Shown here piece by piece: positions 36,206-44,611 of a stretch of DNA of 64,000 bases (positions within the stretch are counted from its first letter, which is position 1; each line of letters begins with the position of its first letter). Made by a program: the position numbers and the translations under genes. Source of the stretch: Faecalicatena contorta (GTDB taxonomy: Bacteria; Bacillota; Clostridia; Lachnospirales; Lachnospiraceae); assembly GCF_021531895.1 (NCBI RefSeq), contig NZ_JAFBIX010000007.1, positions 39,657-103,656 of the forward strand, written 5' to 3'. The notes under the pieces are model-generated. The model was not told the origin of the DNA and searched no databases. It was given only the letters and a program-made list of their open reading frames with translations.

Positions 36206-36628
36206 ATGAAATGTCCAATATGTGGTCAGGAATTAAAACCGGGAAAAAAAGATCCGAATTATCTGTTATGCTATAATTGTAAAAAGAAATTTAAAGTTCC
36301 ACAGAAAAAAGTGAAGACGGTAGAGAAGGAACAGGAACCAGGGCAGGAAGATCAGAAGTATTCAAATATACCGCCAAAGCATGTTCGCCAAAAACGCGAA
36401 GAAGAGATGCGCAAAGCTTACGATGAATTATTGGCTGTAGGCGATGGAAAGAGCAAGAAGAAAAAGAAAAAGCAGCCAGAACCGAAGAAAGAAGAATACT
36501 TTGACGATGATTTTGATGACGATTTTGACGATGATGACGATGAGAAAATGTCAAAAGCTCCGATTATCATTCTCGCAATTGCTATTGTAGTAGTGGCTGC
36601 ATTGATAGTTTTCATGCTGTTAAGATAA
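36206..36628 (+). CDS. Zinc-ribbon protein with C-terminal membrane anchor
   Basis: 140 residues. ATG at 36206 follows GAGGAGGG. An N-terminal zinc ribbon has two CxxC pairs (CPICGQEL and CYNCKKKF, about 3-28). The middle (about 30-95) is highly charged and Lys-rich, followed by a strictly acidic run of Asp/Phe (about 99-116). A single hydrophobic C-terminal helix (about 119-139) ends the protein. This is a tail-anchored layout with the zinc ribbon in the cytoplasm. The function is unknown; similar zinc-ribbon-plus-anchor proteins are frequent in Clostridia and are often unannotated. Confidence 0.8.
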   Translation: MKCPICGQELKPGKKDPNYLLCYNCKKKFKVPQKKVKTVEKEQEPGQEDQKYSNIPPKHVRQKREEEMRKAYDELLAVGDGKSKKKKKKQPEPKKEEYFDDDFDDDFDDDDDEKMSKAPIIILAIAIVVVAALIVFMLLR

Positions 36629-36675
36629 TTCTATTTTGCTATTATTTAAGGGTTAAGATTAAATATGATAATTAA

Positions 36676-36708
36676 GAAAATGACGTGGCAATCTGCCACG
36701 TCATTTTC
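36676..36708. terminator. Bidirectional terminator
   Basis: Perfect 15-bp arms (GAAAATGACGTGGCA at 36676-36690 and its complement at 36694-36708) with an ATC loop. It sits between the convergent zinc-ribbon gene and cotJC. Confidence 0.85.
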
Positions 36709-36718
36709 TCGATAGTGT

Positions 36719-37330
36719 TTATTTGTTATTTGAACACACATCAAATTCCGGGTTGATAGCATAGAAGTTTTTACTGTCAAGGTGATCCTGTACGATGCGG
36801 AGACTTTCACCAAAACGCTGGTAGTGTACAATCTCGCGTTCTCTTAAAAAACGGATTGGATCGCAGATTTCAGGATCTTTGACAAGGCGGAGAATGTTAT
36901 CGTATGTGGTGCGGGCTTTTTGCTCGGCGGCCATATCTTCATGCAGATCTGTGATAGGATCGCCTTTGGATTGGAAGTAAGTAGCAGTCCAAGGGGTTCC
37001 GCCTGCTGATTGAGGCCATAACGCTAGTGTGTGATCCACATAATATTTGTCGAATCCTGTTTTTTCGATTTCTTCCGGCGTTAGATTTCGTGTCAGTTGA
37101 TGGACGATAGCGCAGATTATCTCCATATGGGCGAGTTCCTCGGTCCCGATATCAGTCAGGATTCCGGTGACTTCACGATAAGGCATCGTGTATCGCTGGG
37201 ATAGATAGCGCATAGAAGCGGCGAGTTCGCCATCCGGGCCACCGAATTGCGATATGATGACTTGAGCAATCTGCGGATTAGTCTGAGAGATTTTCACTGG
37301 ATATTGTAAACGTTTTTCATAGTTCCACAT
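36719..37330 (-). CDS. cotJC: Spore coat protein CotJC (manganese catalase family)
   Basis: 203 residues. The sequence RLQYPVKISQTNPQIAQVIISQ at the start, GELAASMRYLSQRYTMP and EELAHMEIICAIVHQL belong to CotJC, a coat protein with a manganese-catalase-like four-helix bundle. Metal ligands expected are Glu and His residues in EELAHMEI and in FLREREIVHYQRFGE. It is the last gene of cotJABC, four bases after cotJB. In Bacillus the operon is expressed in the mother cell under sigma-E. The protein may detoxify peroxide or serve structurally in the coat. Confidence 0.93.
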   Translation of the reverse strand: MWNYEKRLQYPVKISQTNPQIAQVIISQFGGPDGELAASMRYLSQRYTMPYREVTGILTDIGTEELAHMEIICAIVHQLTRNLTPEEIEKTGFDKYYVDHTLALWPQSAGGTPWTATYFQSKGDPITDLHEDMAAEQKARTTYDNILRLVKDPEICDPIRFLREREIVHYQRFGESLRIVQDHLDSKNFYAINPEFDVCSNNK

Positions 37331-37333
37331 AGA

Positions 37334-37603
37334 CTAACAGCCTCCTTCCTGCCATGGCCATGGCTCATTGATCCAGCACCAGTGTTCGGACGAAGTACTG
37401 GCAGTATCCAGGGTCAGTGGACCATAGTATTTCGCATATTCTTTTAAAGCCTGCACTCGTTGTTTCTTGAATTCGTCGAAGAATTCCATGGCTTCTCTGT
37501 TGCAGGGATGTGTATCTAGAAATAATTTTGTGTCATCCACGGCGAAGCTCACTACATTGATCCATTCTAATAATTCTCTGCGGCTTGGTCTGTTTTCACT
37601 CAT
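37334..37603 (-). CDS. cotJB: Spore coat protein CotJB
   Basis: 89 residues. It shows RRELLEWINVVSFAVDDTKLFLDTHP and the C-terminal YGPLTLDTASTSSEHWCWI, both typical of CotJB. ATG at 37603 overlaps the cotJA stop (ATGA) and has AGGAGG nine bases upstream; the ATG nine bases earlier lies on that site. CotJB is needed for CotJC and CotJA placement in the coat. Its small size and Trp-rich end (WINEPWPWQEGG) match the family. Confidence 0.92.
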   Translation of the reverse strand: MSENRPSRRELLEWINVVSFAVDDTKLFLDTHPCNREAMEFFDEFKKQRVQALKEYAKYYGPLTLDTASTSSEHWCWINEPWPWQEGGC

Positions 37604-37878
37604 CTGCAACATCCTCCTTTCCCGTGAAATGGTTTATCCAGTTCTTCGAAAATGGTTCCCCGATGAAATCCTTTTTGTACCTCATATAATGCCCGCCATT
37701 CCTGCCAAGGCACATATGCCATTGCAAGAGGCATGCCATTCAGTTCATCATTTTCAGATTTGTCTTCGCAGCAACTGGAACCAGAATTGACAGAATATAC
37801 AGAAGAGGGTGACATTGTCTGGCGGCCATAGGTATTCCGTCGCATATGATCCGAGGTGTTATAGCGATAATTTGGCAT
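37600..37878 (-). CDS. cotJA: Spore coat associated protein CotJA
   Basis: 92 residues. The family section is AMAYVPWQEWRALYEVQKGF then RGTIFEELDKPFHGKGGC near the C-terminus; the N-terminal 45 residues are Ser/Tyr/Arg-rich and variable. CotJA is a mother-cell coat component that binds CotJC. It is the first gene of cotJABC, with its stop overlapping the cotJB start. The GGAG site before the ATG and a sigma-E-type -10 about 36 bases upstream support the start. Confidence 0.92.
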   Translation of the reverse strand: MPNYRYNTSDHMRRNTYGRQTMSPSSVYSVNSGSSCCEDKSENDELNGMPLAMAYVPWQEWRALYEVQKGFHRGTIFEELDKPFHGKGGCCR

Positions 37879-37913
37879 ACGTCATACTCCTTTTTAGAAA
37901 CATTTGCAATAAC

Positions 37914-37921
37914 ATAGTATG
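37914..37921 (-). promoter_or_regulatory. Sigma-E-type -10 element for cotJABC
   Basis: On the minus strand CATACTAT (37921-37914) differs from the sigma-E -10 consensus CATACA-T by one base. It ends 35 bases before the cotJA ATG. The -35 region is not a clear match, so the promoter is suggested rather than proven. Confidence 0.45.
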
Positions 37922-38015
37922 GAGAATTCGGAAGATTGGTGCAGAGTTTCGCTTTTTCTAGGTTGTTTTTACAGGAATATCTGAGTATAATAGATACGAT
38001 TGGAGTGTAAATGTA

Positions 38016-39191
38016 ATGACAAAAAGACAAGAGACCAAAAAGAAAAAAACGAATACCGTTCAGTTTTTTGATTATAGTATGCTTGCTGTATTGATTTGTC
38101 TGGTTTGTTTTGGACTGGTCATGCTGTACAGTACCAGTGCATATAGTGCTCTGGTGAATTATGGAGACAGTATGCATTATTTTAAACGTCAGCTTATTTT
38201 TTGCGTGGCAGGTCTGATCGGAATGTATATTATTGCAAAGATTGATTACCATATCTACATAAAATGGGCAAAGAAGATATATTTCTTTTCTATATTTATG
38301 ATGGCACTTGTACAGACACCTCTTGGAAAAGAGGTTAACGGTGCCAGACGATGGATCAAGCTTCCGTTTGATCAACAGCTGCAGCCTGCTGAAATTGCGA
38401 AAATTGCGGTGATTTTGTTTATCCCTGTTCTGATCTGCAATATGGGCAGAGAGATTAAGACTTGGAGGGGGATTATGAAAGTGCTTCTGTGGGGCGGCTT
38501 TGCATCTGCCTGTGTCTTATTTCTCACTGATAATCTGAGTACCGCAATCATTGTTATGGGGATTACCTGTATCATGATATTTGTTGTGCATCCGAAGACG
38601 AAGCCATTTCTTGCAATTGTGGGAATTGTGATGACAGCGGTTCTTGCAGGAGTTTTGATTCTACAACAACTGATGAATTCGGAGCTCGGGAAAAAGTTGT
38701 CGGAGAATTTCCGCCTTCGTCGTATTCTTGTGTGGCTGGAACCGGAAGAATATGCTTCCAAAGGTGGATATCAGGTTATGCAGGGACTCTATGCAATAGG
38801 TTCTGGAGGCTTTTTTGGAAAAGGACTTGGGAATAGTGCACAGAAGATGATTATCCCGGAAGTTCAAAATGATATGATTCTTTCTATTGTATGTGAGGAG
38901 CTGGGGGTATTCGGAGCAATTATGGTTTTGCTGCTGTTTGGACTGTTGCTGTATCGTTTGATGTTTATTGCCCAGAATGCGCCAGATATATATGGATCTT
39001 TAATTGTGACGGGAATATTTGCCCATGTTGCACTTCAGGTTATATTGAATGTATGTGTTGTGATTAATCTGATCCCGACAACTGGTATTACACTGCCATT
39101 TATTAGTTATGGAGGAACATCCAGTTTGTTTTTGATGGCAGAGATGGGAATTGCATTAGGGGTTTCACGAAAAATAAAATTCAATGAATAA
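38016..39191 (+). CDS. FtsW/RodA/SpoVE family peptidoglycan polymerase (first copy)
   Basis: 391 residues with about ten membrane helices. The SEDS family marks are LVMLYSTSAYSAL near residue 35, the DYHIYIKWA loop, RRILVWLEPEEYASKGGYQVMQGLYAIGSGGFFGKGLGNS (about 230-270) and a C-terminal GITLPFISYGGTSSL (about 355-370). SEDS proteins polymerise glycan strands from lipid II together with a class B penicillin-binding protein. This copy is outside the dcw cluster and starts 137 bases from the divergent cotJ operon, so it may serve elongation or sporulation rather than septation. A second copy is at 48745. Confidence 0.92.
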   Translation: MTKRQETKKKKTNTVQFFDYSMLAVLICLVCFGLVMLYSTSAYSALVNYGDSMHYFKRQLIFCVAGLIGMYIIAKIDYHIYIKWAKKIYFFSIFMMALVQTPLGKEVNGARRWIKLPFDQQLQPAEIAKIAVILFIPVLICNMGREIKTWRGIMKVLLWGGFASACVLFLTDNLSTAIIVMGITCIMIFVVHPKTKPFLAIVGIVMTAVLAGVLILQQLMNSELGKKLSENFRLRRILVWLEPEEYASKGGYQVMQGLYAIGSGGFFGKGLGNSAQKMIIPEVQNDMILSIVCEELGVFGAIMVLLLFGLLLYRLMFIAQNAPDIYGSLIVTGIFAHVALQVILNVCVVINLIPTTGITLPFISYGGTSSLFLMAEMGIALGVSRKIKFNE

Positions 39192-39311
39192 AAGTCTTTT
39201 ATTTCCTATATAAATGTGCTATTATTAATCAGGTAGTATTTAAAACTACATAGTACGGAAATGAAAGACATGCCAGAAAGATGTTTGTACCGGCATGCCG
39301 GGAGGAACGAT

Positions 39312-40151
39312 ATGAGTTATAAGATTATTGTTGATAGTTGTGGAGAATTGACGGATAAGATGAAAGCATCAGGGTGTTTTGAGACGGCTTCACTTCAGAT
39401 TGATGTGAATGGACATCATATTGTGGATGATGAGACGTTTAATCAGGCCGAATTTTTAAAAATTGTTGCCGAATCGCCGGAATCTCCGAAGTCTTCCTGC
39501 CCATCGCCGGAGAGATATATGGAAGGATATTGTTGTGAGGCAGACCATGTATATGCAGTCACTTTATCAGCTGAATTGAGTGGCTCTTACAATAGTGCGG
39601 TATTAGGCAAGAATTTATATCAGGAAGAATACGGTGAGAAGGATATCTATGTGTTTAATTCACGCTCAGCATCTGTCGGCGAGACATTGATTGCTATGAA
39701 GATTGCAGAGTGTGAAGAGAAAGGAATGTCATTCTCAGAAGTTGTTGATACTGTAGAAGCGTATATTAATTCACAGCATACGTATTTTGTACTGGAGACA
39801 TTGGATACGCTTAGAAAAAATGGAAGATTGACTGGAATAAAGGCAGTAATGGCTACGGCTTTAAACATTAAACCTGTTATGGGTTCAACGCCGGAGGGAA
39901 CGATTCAGCAGCTTGGTCAGGCACGTGGCGTAAAAAAGGCATTGGCAAAGATGGGGGACGAGATTATCAAGGAATTGGAGAATTCCAGAGATAAGATTCT
40001 TGCAATTTCTCATTGTAATTGTCCGGCACGCGCAAAATATGTAAAAGAAATGCTGACAGCCAAAGCACAGTTCAAAGATGTAGTGATTTTGGATACTGCA
40101 GGAATCAGCAGTATGTACGCAGCTGATGGTGGAGTAATTGTAGTTGTATAA
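39312..40151 (+). CDS. DegV family fatty acid-binding protein
   Basis: 279 residues. The DegV layout is clear: KIIVDSCGELTD at the N-terminus, the SCPSPERYMEGY loop (about 65-76), VTLSAELSGSYNSAVLG (about 90-106), LETLDTLRKNGRLTG (about 160-174) and KPVMGSTPEGTIQQLGQARG. DegV/FakB-type proteins bind a fatty acid and present it to the kinase FakA; no FakA gene is in the window. ATG at 39312 follows GGGAGG. It is a single gene after the SEDS copy. Confidence 0.92.
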   Translation: MSYKIIVDSCGELTDKMKASGCFETASLQIDVNGHHIVDDETFNQAEFLKIVAESPESPKSSCPSPERYMEGYCCEADHVYAVTLSAELSGSYNSAVLGKNLYQEEYGEKDIYVFNSRSASVGETLIAMKIAECEEKGMSFSEVVDTVEAYINSQHTYFVLETLDTLRKNGRLTGIKAVMATALNIKPVMGSTPEGTIQQLGQARGVKKALAKMGDEIIKELENSRDKILAISHCNCPARAKYVKEMLTAKAQFKDVVILDTAGISSMYAADGGVIVVV

Positions 40152-40220
40152 TTTCCTGAATTGTGGTAGAATAACCTTTAGTTGGTACGTAAGTGTACTT
40201 AGAAAAAGGAGTCAGAAAGT

Positions 40221-40478
40221 ATGAGCCAGGAAAAAGTAGACAGATATAAAAAAGAAAAAGCAAACCGCAAGAAAAACATGAAGAAAGAGAAGTTTCAGAA
40301 CATCTTACGTAAATGTGCAGTAGCTCTTGTGGGAATTGTGCTGATAGGATGGATTGGATTTTCCGCATATAATACTTATGAATCGAAGCAGCCAAAGGAA
40401 GAAGCACAGATAGATTATTCTTCTTTGACGAATTTATATAATAATCTGGCTGAAGTCGAGGCAACATCCGCTGAATAA
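40221..40478 (+). CDS. Small single-pass membrane protein
   Basis: 85 residues: a very basic N-terminus (QEKVDRYKKEKANRKKNMKK), one membrane helix (about 34-51, CAVALVGIVLIGWIGFSAY) and a short acidic exterior tail. AAAAAGGAG precedes the ATG at 40221 and a perfect terminator follows, so it is a real gene. I do not recognise a named family; such basic-helix-acidic proteins are common in Lachnospiraceae without a known role. It lies between degV and the mraZ operon. Confidence 0.75.
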   Translation: MSQEKVDRYKKEKANRKKNMKKEKFQNILRKCAVALVGIVLIGWIGFSAYNTYESKQPKEEAQIDYSSLTNLYNNLAEVEATSAE

Positions 40479-40493
40479 TCAATAAATCAATAA

Positions 40494-40525
40494 AAAAAGA
40501 AGCAGAAAGGTCTGCTTCTTTTTTT
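40494..40525 (+). terminator. Terminator before the mraZ operon
   Basis: AAAAAGAAGCAGA (40494-40506) and its perfect complement (40511-40523) with a four-base loop and T-run. Confidence 0.88.
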
Positions 40526-40579
40526 ATTGCCATTATGAGTATAAAGTGTAACCTTTTTGTGCAAAATCGTAAAAAGGTC

Positions 40580-40608
40580 TTGAAATCAATATAAAAGTGG
40601 TTTAAAAT
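40580..40608 (+). promoter_or_regulatory. mraZ (dcw) promoter
   Basis: TTGAAA at 40580-40585, a 17-base spacer and TAAAAT at 40603-40608. One MraZ box sits in the spacer and more follow the predicted start. Confidence 0.7.
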
Positions 40609-40670
40609 GAATGCAAGTGGTAGAAAGTGGTGAAAAGTGGAGCAAAGTGGTATGAATGTGGAGACCACTT
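40595..40670 (+). promoter_or_regulatory. MraZ operator: 10-bp-phased AAGTGG boxes
   Basis: AAGTGG begins at 40595, 40615, 40625, 40635 and 40645; the last four are exactly 10 bases apart and the first is two turns upstream. A reverse copy (CCACTT) lies at 40665-40670. Such GTGG-type repeats with 5-base gaps upstream of mraZ are the known MraZ autoregulatory boxes. Their phasing puts all sites on one helix face, which fits a multimeric ring protein. Confidence 0.85.
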
Positions 40671-40688
40671 GGAAGAAGGTGAGTTCTA

Positions 40689-41129
40689 ATGTTGAAAGGG
40701 GAGTACAGTCATAATATTGATGCAAAAGGCCGATTAATCATTCCGGCAAAGTTCCGTGACGATCTAGGGGAGCATTTCGTCATAACAAAAGGAATGGAGA
40801 ATTGCCTTTATGTCTACCCGGAAGACGAATGGACCACTTTTGAAGCAAAACTGAACGCCTTACCAACCACCACAGATAAAAAAGCCCGTGCGCTTGCATA
40901 TTTCTTTCAGGGAAGTGCGACAGACGGGGACCTTGATAAGCAAGGTAGAACACTTATCCCTTCTGTTCTCAGAGAATTTGCTCACTTAGATAAGGAAGTA
41001 GTATTTATCGGTATGGGGAAGCGTGCCGAGATCTGGGACAAAGCAAGATGGGATGAAAAGAATGCTGAAGTGGAACTTAACATTGAAGATATTGCATCTG
41101 ATATGGAAGCTAGCGGATTCAGTATCTAG
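40689..41129 (+). CDS. mraZ: Transcriptional regulator MraZ
   Basis: 146 residues, the usual length, with two AbrB-like swapped-hairpin halves. The first is [24 protein letters not shown] (about 1-24) and the second [18 protein letters not shown] (about 84-101). MraZ is a ring-forming DNA-binding protein that controls the division and cell-wall cluster it starts. AAGGTGAG precedes the ATG. It sits 12 bases upstream of rsmH, the invariant mraZ-rsmH order. Its probable boxes lie immediately upstream, so it is likely autorepressing. Confidence 0.96.
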   Translation: MLKGEYSHNIDAKGRLIIPAKFRDDLGEHFVITKGMENCLYVYPEDEWTTFEAKLNALPTTTDKKARALAYFFQGSATDGDLDKQGRTLIPSVLREFAHLDKEVVFIGMGKRAEIWDKARWDEKNAEVELNIEDIASDMEASGFSI

Positions 41130-41140
41130 AGGGAGAAGAT

Positions 41141-42076
41141 ATGGAATTCGAACACAAATCAGTACTGTTAAATGAAACAATTGATGGATTAAACATCAAG
41201 CCGGATGGCATCTATGTAGATGGCACGCTTGGTGGAGGTGGACATGCATATGAAGTGTGCAGACGCCTTGGTACAAAGGGGAGTATTGTAGGAATAGACC
41301 AGGACGCAGCAGCTATTGAGGCGGCGGGCGCCCGCTTAAAAGACTTCGGGGAGAAAGTTACAATAGTCCGGAGCAACTATTGTGATATGAAGTCACGGCT
41401 CCATGAATTGGGAATTGACAAGGTCGATGGGATCGTACTTGATCTGGGCGTATCATCTTATCAGTTAGATACGGCAGAACGAGGATTCTCCTATCGCGAA
41501 GATGCACCTCTGGATATGCGGATGGATACTCGTCAGAAGATGACGGCCAGAGACATCGTCAATGACTACAGTGAGATGGATCTTTACCGCGTAATCAGAG
41601 ATTACGGGGAGGATAAGTTTGCGAAGAACATTGCAAAACATATCGTAGCAGAACGCGGTAAGAATCCCATCGAGACAACAGGCCAGCTGACAGAGATTAT
41701 CAAAGCGGCCATTCCAATGAAGTATCAGAAGAAGTCTGGGCATCCGGCAAAAAGGACGTTCCAGGCTATCCGTATTGAACTGAACAGGGAGTTAGAAGTT
41801 CTTAGAGATTCATTGGATGATATGATTGAATTATTAAATCCAGGAGGAAGGTTATGTATTATAACGTTCCATTCACTGGAGGACAGGATTGTCAAGAGCG
41901 CATTTAAGAAAAATGAGAATCCATGTACCTGTCCACCAGATTTTCCCGTATGTGTATGCGGAAAAGTCTCAAAGGGGAGTATTGTTACTAGAAAGCCGAT
42001 TTTGCCGAGTGAAGAGGAGATAGAATATAACAGCCGCTCTAAGAGCGCAAAGCTTAGAATCTTTGAACGGAAGTAA
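41141..42076 (+). CDS. rsmH: 16S rRNA m4C1402 methyltransferase RsmH
   Basis: 311 residues. SAM-binding motif I is [15 protein letters not shown] (about 28-42), and the family signature [15 protein letters not shown] is at about 244-258, followed by [13 protein letters not shown] and KPILPSEEE. RsmH adds the N4-methyl group at C1402 of 16S rRNA in the decoding centre. The start has AGGGAGAAG upstream and lies 11 bases after mraZ. Length and motifs are normal. Confidence 0.97.
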   Translation: MEFEHKSVLLNETIDGLNIKPDGIYVDGTLGGGGHAYEVCRRLGTKGSIVGIDQDAAAIEAAGARLKDFGEKVTIVRSNYCDMKSRLHELGIDKVDGIVLDLGVSSYQLDTAERGFSYREDAPLDMRMDTRQKMTARDIVNDYSEMDLYRVIRDYGEDKFAKNIAKHIVAERGKNPIETTGQLTEIIKAAIPMKYQKKSGHPAKRTFQAIRIELNRELEVLRDSLDDMIELLNPGGRLCIITFHSLEDRIVKSAFKKNENPCTCPPDFPVCVCGKVSKGSIVTRKPILPSEEEIEYNSRSKSAKLRIFERK

Positions 42077-42114
42077 AATGGCTAAAAGAATATAGATAGA
42101 AAGGGGTGACGTAC

Positions 42115-42642
42115 ATGGCAGCAAGGCAGACTTATTCAAGAAACAGACAACAGTACAGTGGGATGTATGTGTATGGAAATACAGTGACCAAACCGGCAGC
42201 TGAACCAAGACGTCATGAAAAGTCACCCAAAATACCAAAAAAAAGGACAAGCAGCAGACAGGTCCGTAAAAATAGAAGACATGCTCTTCATATGAATTCA
42301 GCATATGTGATTTTTCTGGCAGTTGCTGCTGTTATGGCATTAATTGTGTGTGTAAATTATGTTCAATTACAGTCACGCATTACCAGTCGCTCTAAAAATA
42401 TTACAGCAATGCAGGAAGAACTGGCAGAACTGAGGGAAGAGAATAACACCAAATATAATGCGGTTATGGACTCTGTGAACCTAGAGGAAATCCGAGATAA
42501 GGCTCAGAATGAGTTAGGAATGGTGTATGCTTCGCCGGAACAGATTGTGGAATATGATAATCCGGCTACGGATTATGTAAAACAGTATGAAGATATTCCG
42601 GAAGACGGAGTGCTTGCTCAGTCAGACAAAGATTCGAGATAG
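42115..42642 (+). CDS. ftsL: FtsL/DivIC-like septum protein
   Basis: 175 residues. ATG at 42115 follows GAAAGGGG by eight bases; a GTG at 42106 lies in that site. A basic N-terminal tail (about 30-60), a membrane helix (about 62-82) and an extracellular coiled coil (about 88-115, SKNITAMQEELAELREENN) give the topology of FtsL, although sequence is poorly conserved in this family. Position between rsmH and the first transpeptidase gene is the FtsL position in dcw clusters. It recruits the septal SEDS-transpeptidase pair. The gene symbol rests on position and topology. Confidence 0.8.
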   Translation: MAARQTYSRNRQQYSGMYVYGNTVTKPAAEPRRHEKSPKIPKKRTSSRQVRKNRRHALHMNSAYVIFLAVAAVMALIVCVNYVQLQSRITSRSKNITAMQEELAELREENNTKYNAVMDSVNLEEIRDKAQNELGMVYASPEQIVEYDNPATDYVKQYEDIPEDGVLAQSDKDSR

Positions 42643-42649
42643 GTGAGTT

Positions 42650-44527
42650 ATGGCAAGACAGAAAAAAAGTATTTTTCGAAGAAAATTTTCAAAATTTATG
42701 CAGAAAAAGCTAGTGATGATTTTTGTGGCAATCGTACTAGCTTTTGTTTTCTTAGTAGGAAGAATTACATATATTAATGCATCCAATGGCGCCAAATATA
42801 CAAAGATTGTATTGAATCAGCAACAGTATGACAGTCGTACGATTCCATTTAAACGAGGAGATATCGTGGATCGTAATGGAACGAAGCTTGCGACCAGTGA
42901 GAGGGTATATAATGTCATTTTGGATGTAAAAGTTTTGACGGAAGATGAGGATTGCATTGAGCCAACAATCAAAGTGTTAGAAGATTGTTTTGGAATTGAA
43001 GAAGAAGTAGTACGGACATTGATAAAGGATAGTCCGTCCAGCAGATATAATATACTAAAAAAGGGGATTGATTATGAGACAGCGCAGGCATTTGAAGAGA
43101 TTGATGAAGATGATGAAAAGTACTCGGATGTAAAAGGAATCTGGCTGGAAGATGATTATGTAAGAAAATATCCTTATAATACATTAGCAAGTGATGTGAT
43201 TGGATTTACCGTAAATGGAAATGTGGGAAGCAATGGAATCGAAGCATCTTATAACTCTATCTTGAATGGAACGGATGGCAGGGAATATGGATATCTGGAT
43301 GACAGTTCTTCTTATGAAAGAACGGTGAAAGAGCCAGAAAATGGAAGTACAATTGTATCAACAATAGATCTGCAGGTGCAGAGTATTGTGGAAAAACATA
43401 TACTCGCCTTTAATGAAGCCCATAAAAATGAGGCATCTGTTGGAGAAGGAAGTAAGAATACAGCGGTAATTGTAATGAATCCACAAAACGGTGAGATTCT
43501 GGCAGAAGCTTCTTATCCGAATTATGATTTGAACAATCCGAGAAAATTTCTTGAATCTTATTCGGATGAAGAATTGGAAGCAATGGCAGAGGAAGCATCA
43601 GAAGCGGAAGGTGTAGAAAAGACGGTAGATGACATAAAGATAGATTTGTTGAATGAAAGATGGAATAATTTCTGCGTCAGTGATGTGTATGAACCGGGTT
43701 CTACTTTTAAGCCATTTACGATAGCTGCAGGCTTGGAGACCGGTGTTTTGACGGGGAATGAGAATTATACTTGCGGAGGCGTCATGCATGTGGGAGATCA
43801 TGATATTCATTGTAGTAATCGTGATGGACATGGGCCGCAGACATTGAAGCAGTCTCTGGAAAATTCTTGTAATGTTGCGTTGATGCAGATTGGCGCAAGC
43901 CTTGGTACAGAGGAATTCTGTAGATATCAGAAATTATTTGGCTTTGGAGAGTATACAGGAATAGATCTTCCGGGAGAGGCTGTCGGACTTTTATATTCTG
44001 CAGAAGATATGGATCCTGCCAGCCTGGCAACCAATTCGTTTGGACAAAACTTCAACGTAACAATGACGCAACTTGCGGCTTCTTTCTGTTCGCTGATTAA
44101 TGGCGGAGATTATTATAAACCACATGTAGTGAAGCAGATTCAGGATGAAAATGGAAATATTACAGAAAATAAGGATCCAGTATTGCTGAAAAAGACAGTT
44201 TCTAATGAAACCAGTGATATTATCAAGGATTATTTACTTGGAGTCGTACAGGAAGGTACTGGTTCATCGGCAGCAGTAGAAGGGTATGATGTTGGCGGTA
44301 AAACAGGAACTGCAGAGAAGATCCCTCGTGGCAATGGTAAATATCTGGTATCATTCATTGGATATGCTCCGCAGGAGAATCCGCAAGTGGTAGTGTATGT
44401 GGTTATTGACGAACCGAATGTTGCGCAGCAGGCATCCAGTTCTTATGCGACTGAACTGGCATCTTCGATTATGGAAGAAATCTTCCCTTATCTTGGTGTT
44501 AAAAAAACAGAACAAGTCAGTGAGTAA
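42650..44527 (+). CDS. ftsI: Septal class B penicillin-binding protein (FtsI/Pbp2B type)
   Basis: 625 residues. A membrane anchor (about 20-42), a dimerisation domain (about 55-220) and a transpeptidase domain (about 240-620). The active Ser351 is in the SxxK box GSTFK, the SxN box is SCN in LENSCNVALMQ, and the KTG box is Lys551-Thr-Gly in VGGKTGTAEK. No PASTA repeats are present. It crosslinks septal peptidoglycan with FtsW. It lies eight bases after ftsL and is followed by a terminator with an embedded promoter before a paralogue, so the two transpeptidases are separately expressed. Confidence 0.93.
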   Translation: MARQKKSIFRRKFSKFMQKKLVMIFVAIVLAFVFLVGRITYINASNGAKYTKIVLNQQQYDSRTIPFKRGDIVDRNGTKLATSERVYNVILDVKVLTEDEDCIEPTIKVLEDCFGIEEEVVRTLIKDSPSSRYNILKKGIDYETAQAFEEIDEDDEKYSDVKGIWLEDDYVRKYPYNTLASDVIGFTVNGNVGSNGIEASYNSILNGTDGREYGYLDDSSSYERTVKEPENGSTIVSTIDLQVQSIVEKHILAFNEAHKNEASVGEGSKNTAVIVMNPQNGEILAEASYPNYDLNNPRKFLESYSDEELEAMAEEASEAEGVEKTVDDIKIDLLNERWNNFCVSDVYEPGSTFKPFTIAAGLETGVLTGNENYTCGGVMHVGDHDIHCSNRDGHGPQTLKQSLENSCNVALMQIGASLGTEEFCRYQKLFGFGEYTGIDLPGEAVGLLYSAEDMDPASLATNSFGQNFNVTMTQLAASFCSLINGGDYYKPHVVKQIQDENGNITENKDPVLLKKTVSNETSDIIKDYLLGVVQEGTGSSAAVEGYDVGGKTGTAEKIPRGNGKYLVSFIGYAPQENPQVVVYVVIDEPNVAQQASSSYATELASSIMEEIFPYLGVKKTEQVSE

Positions 44528-44545
44528 GATATGAATTTACAATAA

Positions 44546-44574
44546 TTACAGAATAACCTTGCAAAAGCTATAAT
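44546..44574 (+). promoter_or_regulatory. Promoter embedded in the terminator before the second transpeptidase
   Basis: TTACAG at 44546-44551, a 17-base spacer and a perfect TATAAT at 44569-44574. The spacer carries the left arm of the terminator and the -10 is in its loop; initiation near 44581 would exclude the left arm from the transcript. Confidence 0.65.
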
Positions 44575-44611
44575 AAGTTATAAAAAATGCTTTTGCGAGG
44601 TTTTTTGTTTT
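44555..44611 (+). terminator. Terminator between the two penicillin-binding protein genes
   Basis: AACCTTGCAAAAGC (44555-44568) pairs with GCTTTTGCGAGGTT (44589-44602) over 14 positions with one G-U pair, followed by TTTTTTGTTTT. The 3' arm includes GCGAGG, the only ribosome-site-like sequence before the ATG at 44612, 11 bases away. Confidence 0.75.

Noticed and set aside
40595..40670. Short regularly spaced AAGTGG repeats resembling a tiny CRISPR or tandem array
   Set aside because: The repeat is only six bases with a 10-base period, lies on the mraZ promoter and matches MraZ boxes. No cas genes occur in the window.
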